This document shows, one piece after another, positions 32,387 through 43,069 of a DNA stretch of 64,000 nt. The position numbers and the translations under genes were made by a program. Every line of letters begins with the position of its first letter. The stretch's first letter is position 1. The notes beneath the pieces were generated by a model, which did not search any database, was not told the origin of the DNA, and worked only from the letters and a program-made list of their open reading frames with translations. The DNA comes from Favolaschia claudopus (lineage: Eukaryota > Basidiomycota > Agaricomycetes > Agaricales > Mycenaceae). The stretch covers positions 558,001 through 622,000 of the forward strand of contig JAWWNJ010000080.1 in NCBI GenBank assembly GCA_037176885.1. Reading direction: 5' to 3'.

Positions 32387-34450
32387 TCACCCCGCCCTAC
32401 AGCCACGGGGTCTACCGAGAGCAATCACAGCACTTTCGACCTCCGAGGCGCGCTTCGGATCCCAAGTGCCAAGGGTCACCGAGGTAGATGACTTTAGATG
32501 AAATGACTCCAACTGCTTGTCAAGATGCTCCCCCTCCTCTTCTAGCGTGGTGTCAGCGCCCCAAGACTGCACTCGATCGTGGCAAAGTCTTAGTATGTTG
32601 CCGATGCTAGGGTCGCGTTGAAGCCAGCCTCGCTCGTAAGAAGCCAGCCACCCTAAGGACAAGTTAAAGGAGAACGAGGTTCTAGATACTAAGTTTTGCA
32701 CCTAGAAGCGCGTGGAGTATCGATTCACACAAATCTTCAGCACCGGCGCATCGTTCCAAGGACATCCCCTCCTCCTTCATAATGCAGATAATCATTGGCC
32801 GGCGGTCCGGATCGGGGTTGACTTTGCTATCCTTCGAGAACGACCAATGCACTGAAGTGTCGTTGCCGTTTTCTGTGGGCTCGAAAAGTGCAGAAGATAC
32901 AGGTCGGCCGCTTTTGAAGCATGCTTGAAACCAGGTCTGGGTGATGGGAAGTCCAAAAAGCCCGGAACAAGCAGATGCCATTGCCGTTTCGTTCAATGGC
33001 CCCGGGCCAGAGGTCTTGGGAGAAGAAACCCGGACAACACAGCTGTCAGGCGCCGATGAAGGGGCGGAACCTTTGGGAGCTATACGAAAGCGCGAGGCTG
33101 CACTTTGAAAGACCTCAAGACCATCCTCGGGAGTGAAAGCCGCGCCCAGTGTGCGAAACTCTGGGGCAACACATGCTGATGCTGCAACCGCTTCGTCGTG
33201 ATACTTCACAGATCGGATCTCTGGGGCAATTTGTGGGAACACTCGAAATAGAGAGTGGTAAACAGTTTGGGCGTACGGGGAATGTCGATAGCAACTGACG
33301 GTCCTGGTGATTGGTGATTCCCAGGAGCTTGAACACAGCTCAGACCGAGAAATCGAGCGCAGACAGCACTCACAAGAGGGCTGCGGAGACGGCGACTGCC
33401 GTATCTTTATCAATTCGAAAGATTTTTTGGTGCCGGAGCCTCAAGTTCAAGTCGTTTCAGAATAACGGGGAAACGAGGAAATCAAAGAGGAAAGTCATAC
33501 CAAGTTGCTTCTGGCCTGTAGTGGCCTGTTTAGCTTCACGCTCATCTACTGCGCATTTACGCAACCACACCGCCAAGTATAATGAGAACTTGCCTTTACG
33601 GTCTTTCGACGCCTGGGTTTTGGACTGTGTTGAGGCTCGCGTGCGGCGGGGTCCACCATTCAGACAGGTTTCAGGTTGGAGGCCAATAAATGAGACGCTT
33701 TGGGTAGCAGTCTTGGTCGGAAGGCAAAGCTGAGCCTTGATTACAAGGGTTCCACGGCCTCGGCAGGTCAGTGAATGAGAAAGGATGGCCACACGACGAG
33801 CGATGCAGTCCGTATTGTCGCTGCCGTCCAGCGCAAGGTGATCACCATCAGTGAAAGATGGAAATCCAGCATCTTCAGCGTCCTGCCAGAGGAAGACAGG
33901 CCAAAGCATGCGCACCACATCTTTGCGGCCGGAGGGGGACCTCAGATCGCACGGCAGGCTTACAGCGAGGCCGCCGTTGTGGAAGATAAGGACCCGAAAG
34001 TCGCAAGTGGCCTGGTTATAACCAAAGACGAGCCTGAAGGCACGCTCAAGGGTAGCGCTACGAAGAGCTCGAGCGTAGGTTCCCGCCTGCCATATGAGCT
34101 CCGGCCACGCCTTCTTCACCTCCACCGGAATCCGAACTTGTGGATTTGTCGCATCCAAGAAGCCCCAACAGCAAGGAAGGGCCTTGGGATTGAAGTCTTT
34201 TCGTGGAGCCCCACAACGTCCGGTTTCAGCGGAGCGGCTGACAGAATCGATGCCATCCACAGTAGCATCCTCGTTGCGGTGGAAATAGAACTGCGGGTAC
34301 CATCGCTTCTGTCTGGGCTTCAGCACGAACTTGCCGATGCTGGGGTGAGCCGGTCGTACGCGCTATTGATTGCCTGCACGCAGTCATTGAGGAAGACGCA
34401 AAGAGTTACTCCGGCGTCCGAGCTCGAGCCCGAGACCGAGCTCGGAGATA
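32387..34450 (-). pseudogene. FunK1-like fungal protein kinase, 3'-truncated
   Basis: The N-terminal region (residues read from about 34326 to 33490) has PQFYFHRNEDATVDGIDSVS, IPVEVKKAWPELIWQAGTYA, RVLIFHNGGLAVSLP and CIARRVAILSHSLTCRGRGT, as in the pre-kinase domain of FunK1-type proteins. After an intron comes a segment ending EEGMSLERCAGAEDLCESIL. A further intron (32701 downwards, ending near 32654) leads to LGWLASYERGWLQRDPSIGN, the catalytic loop, where HRD is replaced by QRD. Downstream of this the frame continues but no DFG-like motif appears before a stop at 32387, near the copia-C end. The N-terminus is unclear: FLNDCVQAINSAYDRLTPAS at about 34390 is a plausible earlier piece in another frame. 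It is probably a pseudogene or pseudokinase. Confidence 0.65.
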
Positions 34451-34455
34451 AATTT
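34403..34455. repeat. Inverted repeat, left arm
   Basis: About 53 bp, beginning GAGTTACTCCGGCGTCCGAG and ending AAATTT, is repeated in inverse orientation at 34799-34851 with few differences. The arms enclose about 340 bases at the 5' side of the FunK1-like gene. Confidence 0.75.
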
Positions 34456-36767
34456 GATGAGATGATGGGTGACTATCAGTCACGAATCAGTCACCAGCAG
34501 CAGCAACCGACGGGATCTGTGCAAGGTCATCATCTCACTGGCGCCGCTCACCGTCCCGCCCTGCCTTCCCGCCTCATTCGCGCCGGCACCAAGGGGAAGT
34601 TATTTGAGGTGCGAATTTCTCGGAGCAGTAAAGGCTATAACCAAAACCAGTTTGGCAAAGCACGAACGCGCACAACAAAGATATGTGCGCGATTGGTGAG
34701 CTCGCTGTAGGCACCGATGAGCGGCCAAAGGCGGCTGACAGCATTCGTGTTGTTGGTAGCTTGGTTACGGGAATGTTGTAAGTGGTACATAATGCATCAA
34801 ATTTATCTCCGAGCTCAGTCTCCGGCTCGAGCTCGGACGCCGGAGTAACTCAAAGCATTTCGTAACTCTGCGACTCCGATCGACAGGTTTCGGCGCCGGG
34901 GAATGGATGTCAATCTCGCCGAGTGCACTCGCCACCGCCGCGTCGTCTACGAGGCAACTGTGGTCGTCCATAGTCTCGCTACTCAGACTTTCTGCCGAGT
35001 CGATGAGAAGATAGTCGTTCTCAAGGATCTATAGAAAGTCTGGGCGCTGATGCGGGGTAGCCCGGGTAGGTCAGTGAAGCGTCCGTGGGAATGATGCTGG
35101 CGATGCAGAGACTGATGGCCGCAAGTTGGACAATTTTCGCATGTAGATTCAGTCTCCTACCCAGCCTCACTTTCGAGTGTTGGGGAGTCACTGAGGGCGT
35201 AGATTCAGGCCCGATACTGATGGTGGTGGACAAAAATAAAAAAATAAAGAAAATAAAGAAACGAAAATATTGCGGGAGATTGAGGGAGATTCGGGGATCT
35301 CGGGGATATTTCTTGGTATCCATTTTCGGCCGACATCGGCTTTTTGCGCTGCTCTCACGGCTCGGCTCCCAACGTTACGGCTTGCCGTCTCTTGGCCAGA
35401 TACTGAAATAAAGCCCAAAGATACTCGTTTTAGCGTCAAAAAGTCTGAGATAAAGGGAGGAATGTCTTTCATCGTATTAAAGCCCTCCCAAATATCCAAG
35501 GCCATTTACCTGCTCTGGTTGTTGACCAATCCACTCACATCAGCTGTTCAGATACTGACCGGAGTTTGAAATAAGGATCAGTCACGACAGCTTTGGCACG
35601 TGTTGGTTGGTTCAACTTTCTTTTCGACAACTTTCCGTTCTTTTTGTCAGGCTCATGCTATTTTCTAGTCGATTGTGGGCACCAAAGTGTTTGATATTTC
35701 TCCATAGACACTACTCTGTTCAAGTCCCATTAAAACTCGACGCAACTTCCTCAATTCACCCGAATGCCAAAATTGGCAATGTAAGCTCGCGGCTGGATTT
35801 TTCGTTAAGGTTCCTATTCAAACTGGTTGCTGAAAAGGGCTTGAATCAATATGCCTGGTTCTGGCGCTCCGCGCAAGGTTCACAATCACAGCGCGGTAAG
35901 AACAACCTGGAACCAGAAATGATCGCAACCAAGTCAAGTTGGCTTCATTCGCGTATGTATCTTGTTCTGTGTCCCTCCTGTGGGGCATCAATGTGTCTCT
36001 ATACTAACCTGTGCAAATTATTAGATCTAGATTTACCTTCTACATGTCTGATACCAAAATATCTGTCAGTCCATTCAGCTGTTTTCAATGCAGCTCCGAG
36101 GCGAAGACTTTTCAAGTGACAACTCACGGGTACGTTGCATAAGTCATTGGGAGCACGCCGCAAACCCACAACAATGTTCACACTGTTCACACTCGACAGG
36201 TAATTGTTTGCAAATCAATGAAATCAATGCTCTCTGAGCCTTGTTATTTTTCTGTTGATTGTCGAGTGCGCACCAATTTTAGTTCAGGACTTCCTCAACG
36301 CAGTGTTTATCACCGGCACTCTGGCTCTACGCTCTCGATAATCTGCCGAATGCATTCAATTGGCTATCTGGTTTTACTGCGAGCACGTTGCGACTCGGAC
36401 GAAAGCTGAGATGAAGAGTCAATTTGGTGTGTTCATCATCTGTCATTTCATTCTCCTGCTCATCCGTCCCTTGTTGTATAGGCATCTGTACAATTAAAAT
36501 ACTGCAGTGTCGCTGCGGGGTACCGAGTTTGAGAACCATATCTTGTGTCCCTGTGAGCCAGTCAATCAGCCACAGTTTTCATTATGTGATCTTCAAATTT
36601 GTCCATTACAATTTTTCTGACAACTCCAGCAACACTCAAAGCTGTAAAACCTGAGTAGATGCTTTAATTAATGAAGCCTTCAAAGCTCGGGATTATTCCG
36701 CAATCGGATCCTCTGTTTAATCAGTGTTCACTATTGAACCTGTTGTGCAAGTAAATTCACTGAAAGC
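34456..36767. other. Unassigned region with no secure gene
   Basis: The second arm of the 53-bp inverted repeat lies at 34799-34851. A minus-strand frame at 34971-34765 (MDDHSCLVDDAAVASALGEI) and a plus-strand frame at 35607-36119 (about 170 residues) are open but show no family motif. Composition is mixed, and no terminal repeats pair up. Confidence 0.4.
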
Positions 36768-36965
36768 ATGCTGTGTGCTCACTTATGTCATATCTTACGT
36801 CACCTCTTGTATATAAGCAGTTCACTGGGGATCTCTGATCCCCAGGTGTAAGGGGAGAAGGGCCCAGGAGCCAAGTCGATAACAAACCTGGGGATCAGAG
36901 ATCCCCAGCGGACTACTTATATACAAGAGGTGACGTAAGATATGACATAAGTGAGCACACAGCAT
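36768..36965. repeat. 198-bp nested palindrome containing a LINE leader piece
   Basis: The outer arms of about 55 bp (ATGCTGTGTGCTCACTTATG inward) and inner arms (CTGGGGATCTCTGATCCCCAG-type) fold on each other. The centre (36847-36893) matches, in the opposite orientation to the neighbouring LINE, the leader found at 38485-38540 (GAAGGGCCCAGGAGCCAAGT). It directly abuts the LINE 3' tail. Confidence 0.85.
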
Positions 36966-38540
36966 AATAATAATAAAGTTCCATTTTTATAGTAACTGCA
37001 CGCCGTTTACGGCGTATGATGCTACTCTAAACATGAGATTTCTACTATTGATTGTATATAGGTGGGAGTGGTTTTCGTGGGTTTAGTGAGAGTAATCCCG
37101 GGGGTGAGGGCGAGCAGGAAAATTGAATATACATGAGGGTGGGAAGGCAAGAGGAGGGAGCAGGGATTGGCATTGGGAGAGTTATTCCGCACGGAAGAAC
37201 GGCCCCGATGCATGGTGCTCGGCTGCGATGCGACGAAGAATCGACTGACGGACGGGACATGCAGGATCAGTGGATCGGTGCTGCCCGCCGCATCCCCGGA
37301 GGGCACATTTGAGCACGATATGGGAGCATCCAGTGGAGTTGGTACGGCAGGGAGTCTTATGGGGGCAGTGGCAGTTGGAAGTGGGGTGGTCGGAGGCGCA
37401 GGTGCCGCAAACAGCAGAGCGTTTACACTGCGCAGCAATGTGTCCAAACCGGTAGCAGTTGAAGCATTGGAGGGGCTGTGGGCAGTATTTCTCGGTGCGA
37501 TGAAGGTGACCATGGAGGGCGAGCTTATTCGTAATGAAATAGTTCGCCACATCCAAGTCGTTGAAGTGAAGAACGAGTGATGAGAATTTCTTGGTCCTAC
37601 GAACCTGCTCGCTGGAACGGCGTCCAATCCAGTGAACTCGGACCAGATTCTGATGGTCAATTTCATTCGCACGTGCTAGCTCCAAAATGTCGTTCTCCCA
37701 TGAGTCATTGTCTGCATCCACCGTGCCATTACCAACCTCAAAGTCAGTGGGCACACGATGCATGACAACAGCAAAGGATGGAGAGCGAGCCTGGAGCAGA
37801 CTAGAGAATGCCGGCAGCCAGCCGTCGAGATTGTCCCGAAGGACCTCTACCTCGTCGACTCCCGTGAGGGTGAGACGGATGTCTCCATTGCGATATTTCG
37901 CAACAGCACGGGCAGATGGGTGAACAGGGGAGTCAAACTCCATCCGATCCATCAGTGCATTGAACTGCTGTTGGATTGCGTAGTGGCTGTCGTTGGTGAA
38001 CGCCTTGTGAAGGCGATCCTTTGGGGTCAAGATGAGGTCACGTGATGTGTCACGGGCGACGTGGGAAGGGGCCAGTGACGTGGCGGGTGAGCTGGCAGCG
38101 ACAGAAGCGTAGGTTTTGTCTGGGGAGATAATGGATGCTGGAGTGGTTTGGGTGGTCAAATTGGGTAGGGATTCCAGTTTGGTCATGATAGTGTCGAGTT
38201 TTGTGGTCAAGGAGTCGATGCGGGTGGTATTGGAGTTGGCAGCAGGCTGCTGTACAAGTGCGGCGGCAAGCGCCCGAATGGTATTCCAGTCAGCAAGAGG
38301 AACGGTGCAAGATTTAGCATTGGTGGTTTTTGGGAGTTTCACAGCGTAGATGATTTTGTGGAGGTTCTGGATAGTGGCGCTAGGGAGCGCCCTCGGAGCA
38401 GGTGGTGGTACCGGATCAAGAAGCATGATGTCTTGGAGACAGAGAACTTCTGCCCAAGTCAAAGGACGTCATAGCTGTGGAGTCCCCTGACACCAGGTTT
38501 GTTATCGACTTGGCTCCTGGGCCCTTCTCCCCTTACAGGA
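36966..38540 (-). mobile_element. LINE-type element carrying ORF1 only
   Basis: On the minus strand a leader (38540-38427) precedes one open frame (38426-37182). A short 3' region follows, with a hairpin (ACGCCGTAAACGGCGT near 37005), ending in a (TTA)n-like tail at 36980-36966. No reverse transcriptase or endonuclease ORF2 lies between. Simple-repeat tails and a zinc-knuckle ORF1 are typical of fungal Tad-type LINEs. The 5' limit is uncertain. Confidence 0.65.
37182..38426 (-). CDS. LINE ORF1 (gag-like, CCHC zinc knuckle)
   Basis: 414 residues from the ATG at 38426. The frame stays open upstream without a further ATG. The N-terminal half has Ala/Ser/Thr-rich and coiled-coil-like stretches (DSLTTKLDTIMTKLESL), as in LINE ORF1 proteins that oligomerise on RNA. 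The middle (DIRLTLTGVDEVEVLRDNLD, NLVRVHWIGRRSSEQ, SSLVLHFNDLDVANYFITN) resembles the RNA-binding region of Tad-like gag proteins. The C-terminal cluster holds CFNCYRFGHIAAQC (C-x2-C-x4-H-x4-C), CGTCASDHPTSNC and a third Cys/His group. No frame break is seen. It should bind element RNA. A host zinc-knuckle protein is less likely given the repeat tail and the second copy at 47641-47931. Confidence 0.75.
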   Translation of the reverse strand: MLLDPVPPPAPRALPSATIQNLHKIIYAVKLPKTTNAKSCTVPLADWNTIRALAAALVQQPAANSNTTRIDSLTTKLDTIMTKLESLPNLTTQTTPASIISPDKTYASVAASSPATSLAPSHVARDTSRDLILTPKDRLHKAFTNDSHYAIQQQFNALMDRMEFDSPVHPSARAVAKYRNGDIRLTLTGVDEVEVLRDNLDGWLPAFSSLLQARSPSFAVVMHRVPTDFEVGNGTVDADNDSWENDILELARANEIDHQNLVRVHWIGRRSSEQVRRTKKFSSLVLHFNDLDVANYFITNKLALHGHLHRTEKYCPQPLQCFNCYRFGHIAAQCKRSAVCGTCASDHPTSNCHCPHKTPCRTNSTGCSHIVLKCALRGCGGQHRSTDPACPVRQSILRRIAAEHHASGPFFRAE

Positions 38541-39113
38541 ATCCGCCGTGCTCCTGTCTCGTCTACTTAGCCCATTTCCCCTGGTGTGAGTGTCATCACA
38601 TCTTTTCCCACGGGAAGGAATTCAAACGTTATTCGAGATCGCTGATGTGGCAACACTGCGGGGCAATTTTTGAAGCCTCAAGTTGAATTTTGCGGCTGAC
38701 TGGCACCGCAAAGAATCTGTTGAGGGAATGGCGAGTACTGCCCCTCAACTCAAGTTTCTGAGCAGTTTATGACCAAAATCTCGATAGCGAAACCCTAGCT
38801 CGAAGGGAATGAAGTCTTTTCTTCTCTCCGACAAGATTTTCCAACTTCGGGAACAGTGTCTGATTTGGCTGTTCAAGTTGTGGCACAGACAAAGATGTTT
38901 GACATAATCAACGCCGAACAGATATTGCACCTTCGAATCTCAGTCCAACCGACCCAAAGAGGCGCAATTGCCAAGATCAAAGGGAACTCAGCTGAAGATG
39001 AAGCCGCCACTGTGATTCAACAATTTATGGGGTCCTCTCAGATGCTTACAGACGTTCCTTACCTTTACTTCTTTACTTTACGGGTAACCTTCCTAATCAG
39101 TTAAGGGTCTAAT
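38541..39113. other. Unassigned stretch
   Basis: One plus-strand frame (38856-39104; FDIINAEQILHLRISVQPTQ) is open for about 80 residues, but I do not recognise it. Confidence 0.4.
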
Positions 39114-39268
39114 ATCCCATTGCGTCGACGGCTGGTGCGTCAGGGCGGGGCGACCTCGTGTTGCAGCCTAGGCGGCCATGGTAATCAGGAGCCGCTTGTG
39201 TGCAGGAGGGATGTAGCGGAAGGTATTGTAGGGCATGGTAGGCGAGAGAGACGTTCCAGGAGCAGTGA
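39114..39268. repeat. Fragment of mariner family G
   Basis: It is homologous to 30487-30655, the interior of the element at 30395-30774, with about 24 bases deleted. It stops exactly where the second Tc1 copy begins and has no terminal repeats of its own. Confidence 0.85.
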
Positions 39269-39536
39269 TGACAGCTATTTTGGAAACGATAGACAGTCTC
39301 GATTTTTTAGCTGAGTTCGGGCCGAGAGGTCGTAACTATGTCGTGCCAAATTTAGAATAACCTTTTCTGCTAATACCTCCTCAACAACGACCACCTAGTA
39401 CAGTTACACCGTCACTGGAGACTTACAGTCATGACGAGCAGGCTGACGATCGTGTGGAGCATATGCTGCGCTATATATCCTCGCTCAACGAGTCCAAGGC
39501 GCCCAACTATTCTACTTTTCGACCGGTTTTGACACC

Positions 39537-41016
39537 ATGCAAAACACTATTGCACCATATCTTCTTGGCGTCGGCCCTCCCCCCGCTCTCACTGGACGAC
39601 AGCTCGCAGTGGCCCAATTACAGGCCTCTCTCGACAATGGCATGTTTGACCACACCCGCGACTACGAGCAGCCTGGGGGCGACGACGATGATCCTAGCGA
39701 TGAAGATCCGTCTTATCATCAATACCAGCTTCCTCCGTTCCCTCCTCACATTGTCGAAGCTCGCCAATCTCAGTTGCCATCCACTACAGCTCCCAGTCAA
39801 ACTGCAGGTGTGTTACAGCCATTTGCGCATTCTGCAGGCTACTAATAAACTTCCAGACCGCGGTACCTTCATCACAGTCAAAGTCCCTATCTATGGCGAG
39901 CCAGGAAACGGAAAGAAGCGCGCCACGGTTACCACAACCCTCGTCCTCCCCTCTGACATTCCTGCCGGCGACTTTCTATCCCGCATCACAGCTCAGATGA
40001 ATGTCGACCCCACATCTGCGACGTTGGGATGGAAAGAGTCTCAGGAGCGTCGCAAGGATCCATATCACCGTCTGTCATCCGAGGACGATGTTCGCGACGC
40101 CTTCCAGCAGCTTCTCAAGCTCCAGAGGAGCACACGTCGTCAGAAAGAGGTGATAATGGAAGTGGTTAACCTGGTAAGTCATCCGTTATCTATGGGTTCT
40201 TCGGTGTTGAGCACACTGTCTTTTGACTCTTTTCAGGAGGTGCAGCCTGATGGAAAGACGACAAAACAGGCCGAAAAACCCCCCGAGACCGCTGTTACCG
40301 CCACCGAGCTACAGCAGATTCAAAACCATCTCAAGTGCGCGGAACATCCTGGCAAAAATCGGTGGTGCTACGTGATGGGCCCGAAATCTAAGTACCCAGG
40401 CAAGCACGTCGAGATTGGAATAGATGTTATTAATCTGTGGGCTCGCTACATGGTGCGTGACATGCAATTTCTGCTTCTCTTTTGCATTGCTGACTTTCGT
40501 CTTCAGCATGATGGCACCGCGGATCTAGAACATCCTCCCAAAATCCTCAAGCTTGACGAGCTTGCAGAGCGTGGCCGTGCTCGCGAGGAGCGTAGTCGTA
40601 ACCGCGGACAAACTACCATGCCCCCCATCCACGTCCATCTTGGCAACTCCGAGTCCGCCGATACTGTCCTTCGCGATGCCAATAGCGTCAAACGTCGACG
40701 TGAGGACGAGTCATCAGATGAATCTGATGAAGACGAGGACGTCCTCCTTGTCTCCGACGTGCTGCGCGCTCTCGATGAAAAGTACCCCGCTCTCAAATAC
40801 TTCCAATATGCTGAGAGCCTGGGGGAACAAGGCATTGTCTATGCCAACAGCATTGCCGACTTCGATACCAAGTTCTACAAAACCGACGTTGGGATGGCAG
40901 CCGGTGCCGTGGGTAACTTCGTGCGCAAGGCAAGTAAGATGGTCGCCGCCGCGAAGAAACGCAAGGGGAAGAAGCGGGCTAGGGTTGTGGAGAACGAAAG
41001 CGACAAGGAGAACTAA
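39537..41016 (+). CDS. Tc1-borne companion protein gene, intact copy
   Basis: Four exons (39537-39807, 39857-40173, 40237-40452 and 40507-41016) with GT...AG introns of 49, 63 and 54 nt sum to 438 codons in phase, giving 437 residues. The start is the ATG in CACCATGC. Visible layout: an acidic run at residues 49-58 (DDDDPSDED). Residues about 93-185 hold ITVKVPIY, ATVTTTLVLPS, a helix and LSSEDDVRDAFQQLL, which could form a beta-grasp or PB1-like fold. KCAEHPGKNRWCYV (about 230) may be a small Cys/His site. Then come NLWARYMHDG, a second acidic run (DESSDESDEDED) and a Lys/Arg-rich C-terminus (KKRKGKKRARV) suited to nuclear localisation. I know similar repeated hypothetical proteins in mushrooms but no function. 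It runs tail-to-tail with the transposase. A TATA-like string (CTATATATCC) lies about 65 bases upstream. Confidence 0.85.
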
Positions 41017-41168
41017 TTTATTTCACGCTGTGTATGTTATCGCCGCCTCTATAACCTGTAGATACTGTATCTCTACTAGTTTTCTGTATATTTGTATAGT
41101 CGTACTACTTGTTCATATAATGTCTTGCCGTCCTACTCGTGTATTGACACAACTACCGGTACAACAAC

Positions 41169-42930
41169 CTATACAACATATCCGCAATCCCTGAACCACC
41201 CTTCGATGTTCTCTGGGGTCATCGTCTCATGAGCAGCTTCCCACAGAGTTGCGATGGGGTCGCAACCATCACGCCCTTCCATTGAGCTGAGAACATCGTC
41301 CCGGTTGCGGCGGATCCAATATTTCATGCATGAAAACCCTTCTTCGCATGGATTGAAGTCGGGAGAGTATGGTGACAAATAAATGAGTCGACGCCCGCTG
41401 TAGATCAAATTCAGTTGGTTGGCAATCAAGAGGATATATCCTACGCACCGTCCCTCGACCATCTCACGAATCCCATCAAAATGATGAACACTTGCGTTGT
41501 CCATGACGAGAACAGAGTTGTCCTGTGGAAAGGGATTCATGCGGTCAAGGAGAACATCGAGATAGTTGCGGAACTCTACGGCGGTCCAGGATCGAGTCAA
41601 CACATCAAAGTGAAGTATGCCATCGAGGCAAATTGCCGGAAGCACAGAATAACTATACATATCAGCAGGTACGAAGTACTGGCAAGAGCATAAACACATA
41701 CCGGATGCCTCGGACAAAAAAATCATGCCGCCGCGCTCGCATTCCAATAGGGGCCCATGCCATCTGCCGCCGCGTTGTGTGTCGATTGCAAGCTGCTTCG
41801 TCTAGGAAGACCAGTCTTCGAGGTGGGTGTTGTCCAACTTCACATTGGAAACCAAGCCGTTTGTTTTCCTCGGCTTCGAGTGCAGTTCGAGATATCTAGG
41901 GATATACTGTAGCACTTTGTATGGGTGAAACGTAACGCGTAACGCCCGCCCTGTTTCGTTTCAACGGTAACGCATAACGGTCGGGTGGTTTCCCTGAGGA
42001 CTGCGTGACATACAAAGATGTCAAATTATCATGTTTGTGGCTGTAAAATCTAGCTGAATCTACTGCTACAACTTGGCTATAACCCTCCTCCTCCTCACTG
42101 CACTCAATCACTCTTTACAATCTTCGTCAAGATAGAACCGGTACGGTGCATCGGAGACCACGAGCAAGGTGCTGGGAAGGTGTACCAGAAGCTGGCCGAG
42201 GTAGTTTAACTAGTCGCTCGAAGAGGGCTTGTGGTGGACCCGTCGCTGGTTTAGGTGTCTGAGCGTGCGCCACGGCGAAGTGTTCATGAAAAAGAAAAAA
42301 GGTGTATTACGGAATCACAAAGGGCTATGGATACAAAGAAAGCATAAACGAGAGCTAAAAATTGCCCAAACGGTTTCCAAAATTCTATGATGTCACGCAT
42401 AACGCTGAGGCCGTTTCTGGTTTCCATGCGTAGCGTTTCCAGTCACGCTCGAGGGTCTGTTTCACCCATACAAAGTGCTACAGTACTCATGTCAGCGGCA
42501 CAAAACTCCCAGCAATTTTACTTACATGAACCCGAACATAACCCATTCGCAAAAGGGCGTCACGTATGGTGGTTTTGGCGACGTCGAGTCCCGTGGCTTC
42601 GTACAAACATTCCTGTAGCTCGAAAAGATAGATGTCGGGGGTTCTCGCAACAAGACCCTCAAGATACTTCTCAAAGGGTCAAATACGAAGAGTATTGAGA
42701 AGATCACAGACCGCGACATCAAAAGATGTGAGAATGCGGGGTCGTCCGAGCTGCAGAGGAATTTGGACGTGGTCCCCAGTGGTCCGCCACGTTCGGATGA
42801 TGCGGTAAATGGTTCGCTCGCTGATGTTGGTAGCTGCAGCAATGTCTGGGACAGACATATGGGCTGACATTGTGGTGATGAGCTGTTTCTGCTCCTTAGG
42901 TATGTGGCGGCGGTTTCCTCGTCGTATCAT
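41169..42930 (-). pseudogene. Tc1/mariner DD34E transposase, copy 2 (TGA, MITE in intron)
   Basis: Exons are 42930-42526, 41895-41702, 41652-41449 and 41397-41169, matching copy 1. The TGA shared with copy 1 is at 42679-42681. Intron 1 is enlarged from 51 to 630 nt by MITE B2, which leaves its splice sites in place. The catalytic D, D and E residues are intact. A full-length product would need readthrough of the TGA and removal of the enlarged intron. Confidence 0.92.
41907..42483. mobile_element. MITE family B, copy 2, in a transposase intron
   Basis: The ends are CTGTAGCACTTTGTATGGG and its inverse, with TA on both sides (41905-41906 and 42484-42485). The empty site is visible in the other Tc1 copy at about 28924 (GGATATACTCATG), proving the TA duplication. 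Confidence 0.96.
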
Positions 42931-43069
42931 GGTGAGAGTGAGGAGAGTATTGGCGGGCAACGCTCGTCGTCATGAGCTGTAGCTAAAAATAATTATATGA
43001 CGGGTATGCCGGGAACTGCCGAACTCAGCTCGAAAATCGAGACTGTCTATCGTTTCCAAAATAGCTGTC

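Larger units (their letters stand above)
39272..43067. mobile_element. Tc1/mariner element with companion gene, copy 2
   Basis: It has the same ends as copy 1, but the flanks are GA and TC rather than a TA duplication. Without MITE B2 it measures about 3217 bp. Differences from copy 1 noticed are two extra Cs in C runs and two C/T changes. The companion gene is intact in this copy. The transposase carries the same TGA as copy 1. Confidence 0.95.

Noticed and set aside
39454..41016. A 520-codon uninterrupted frame over the companion gene
   Set aside because: Two introns have lengths divisible by three, so the frame reads through them. The first 130 or so codons are in the wrong frame relative to the exon starting at 39537, which has clear splice signals and an acidic, better-behaved protein.
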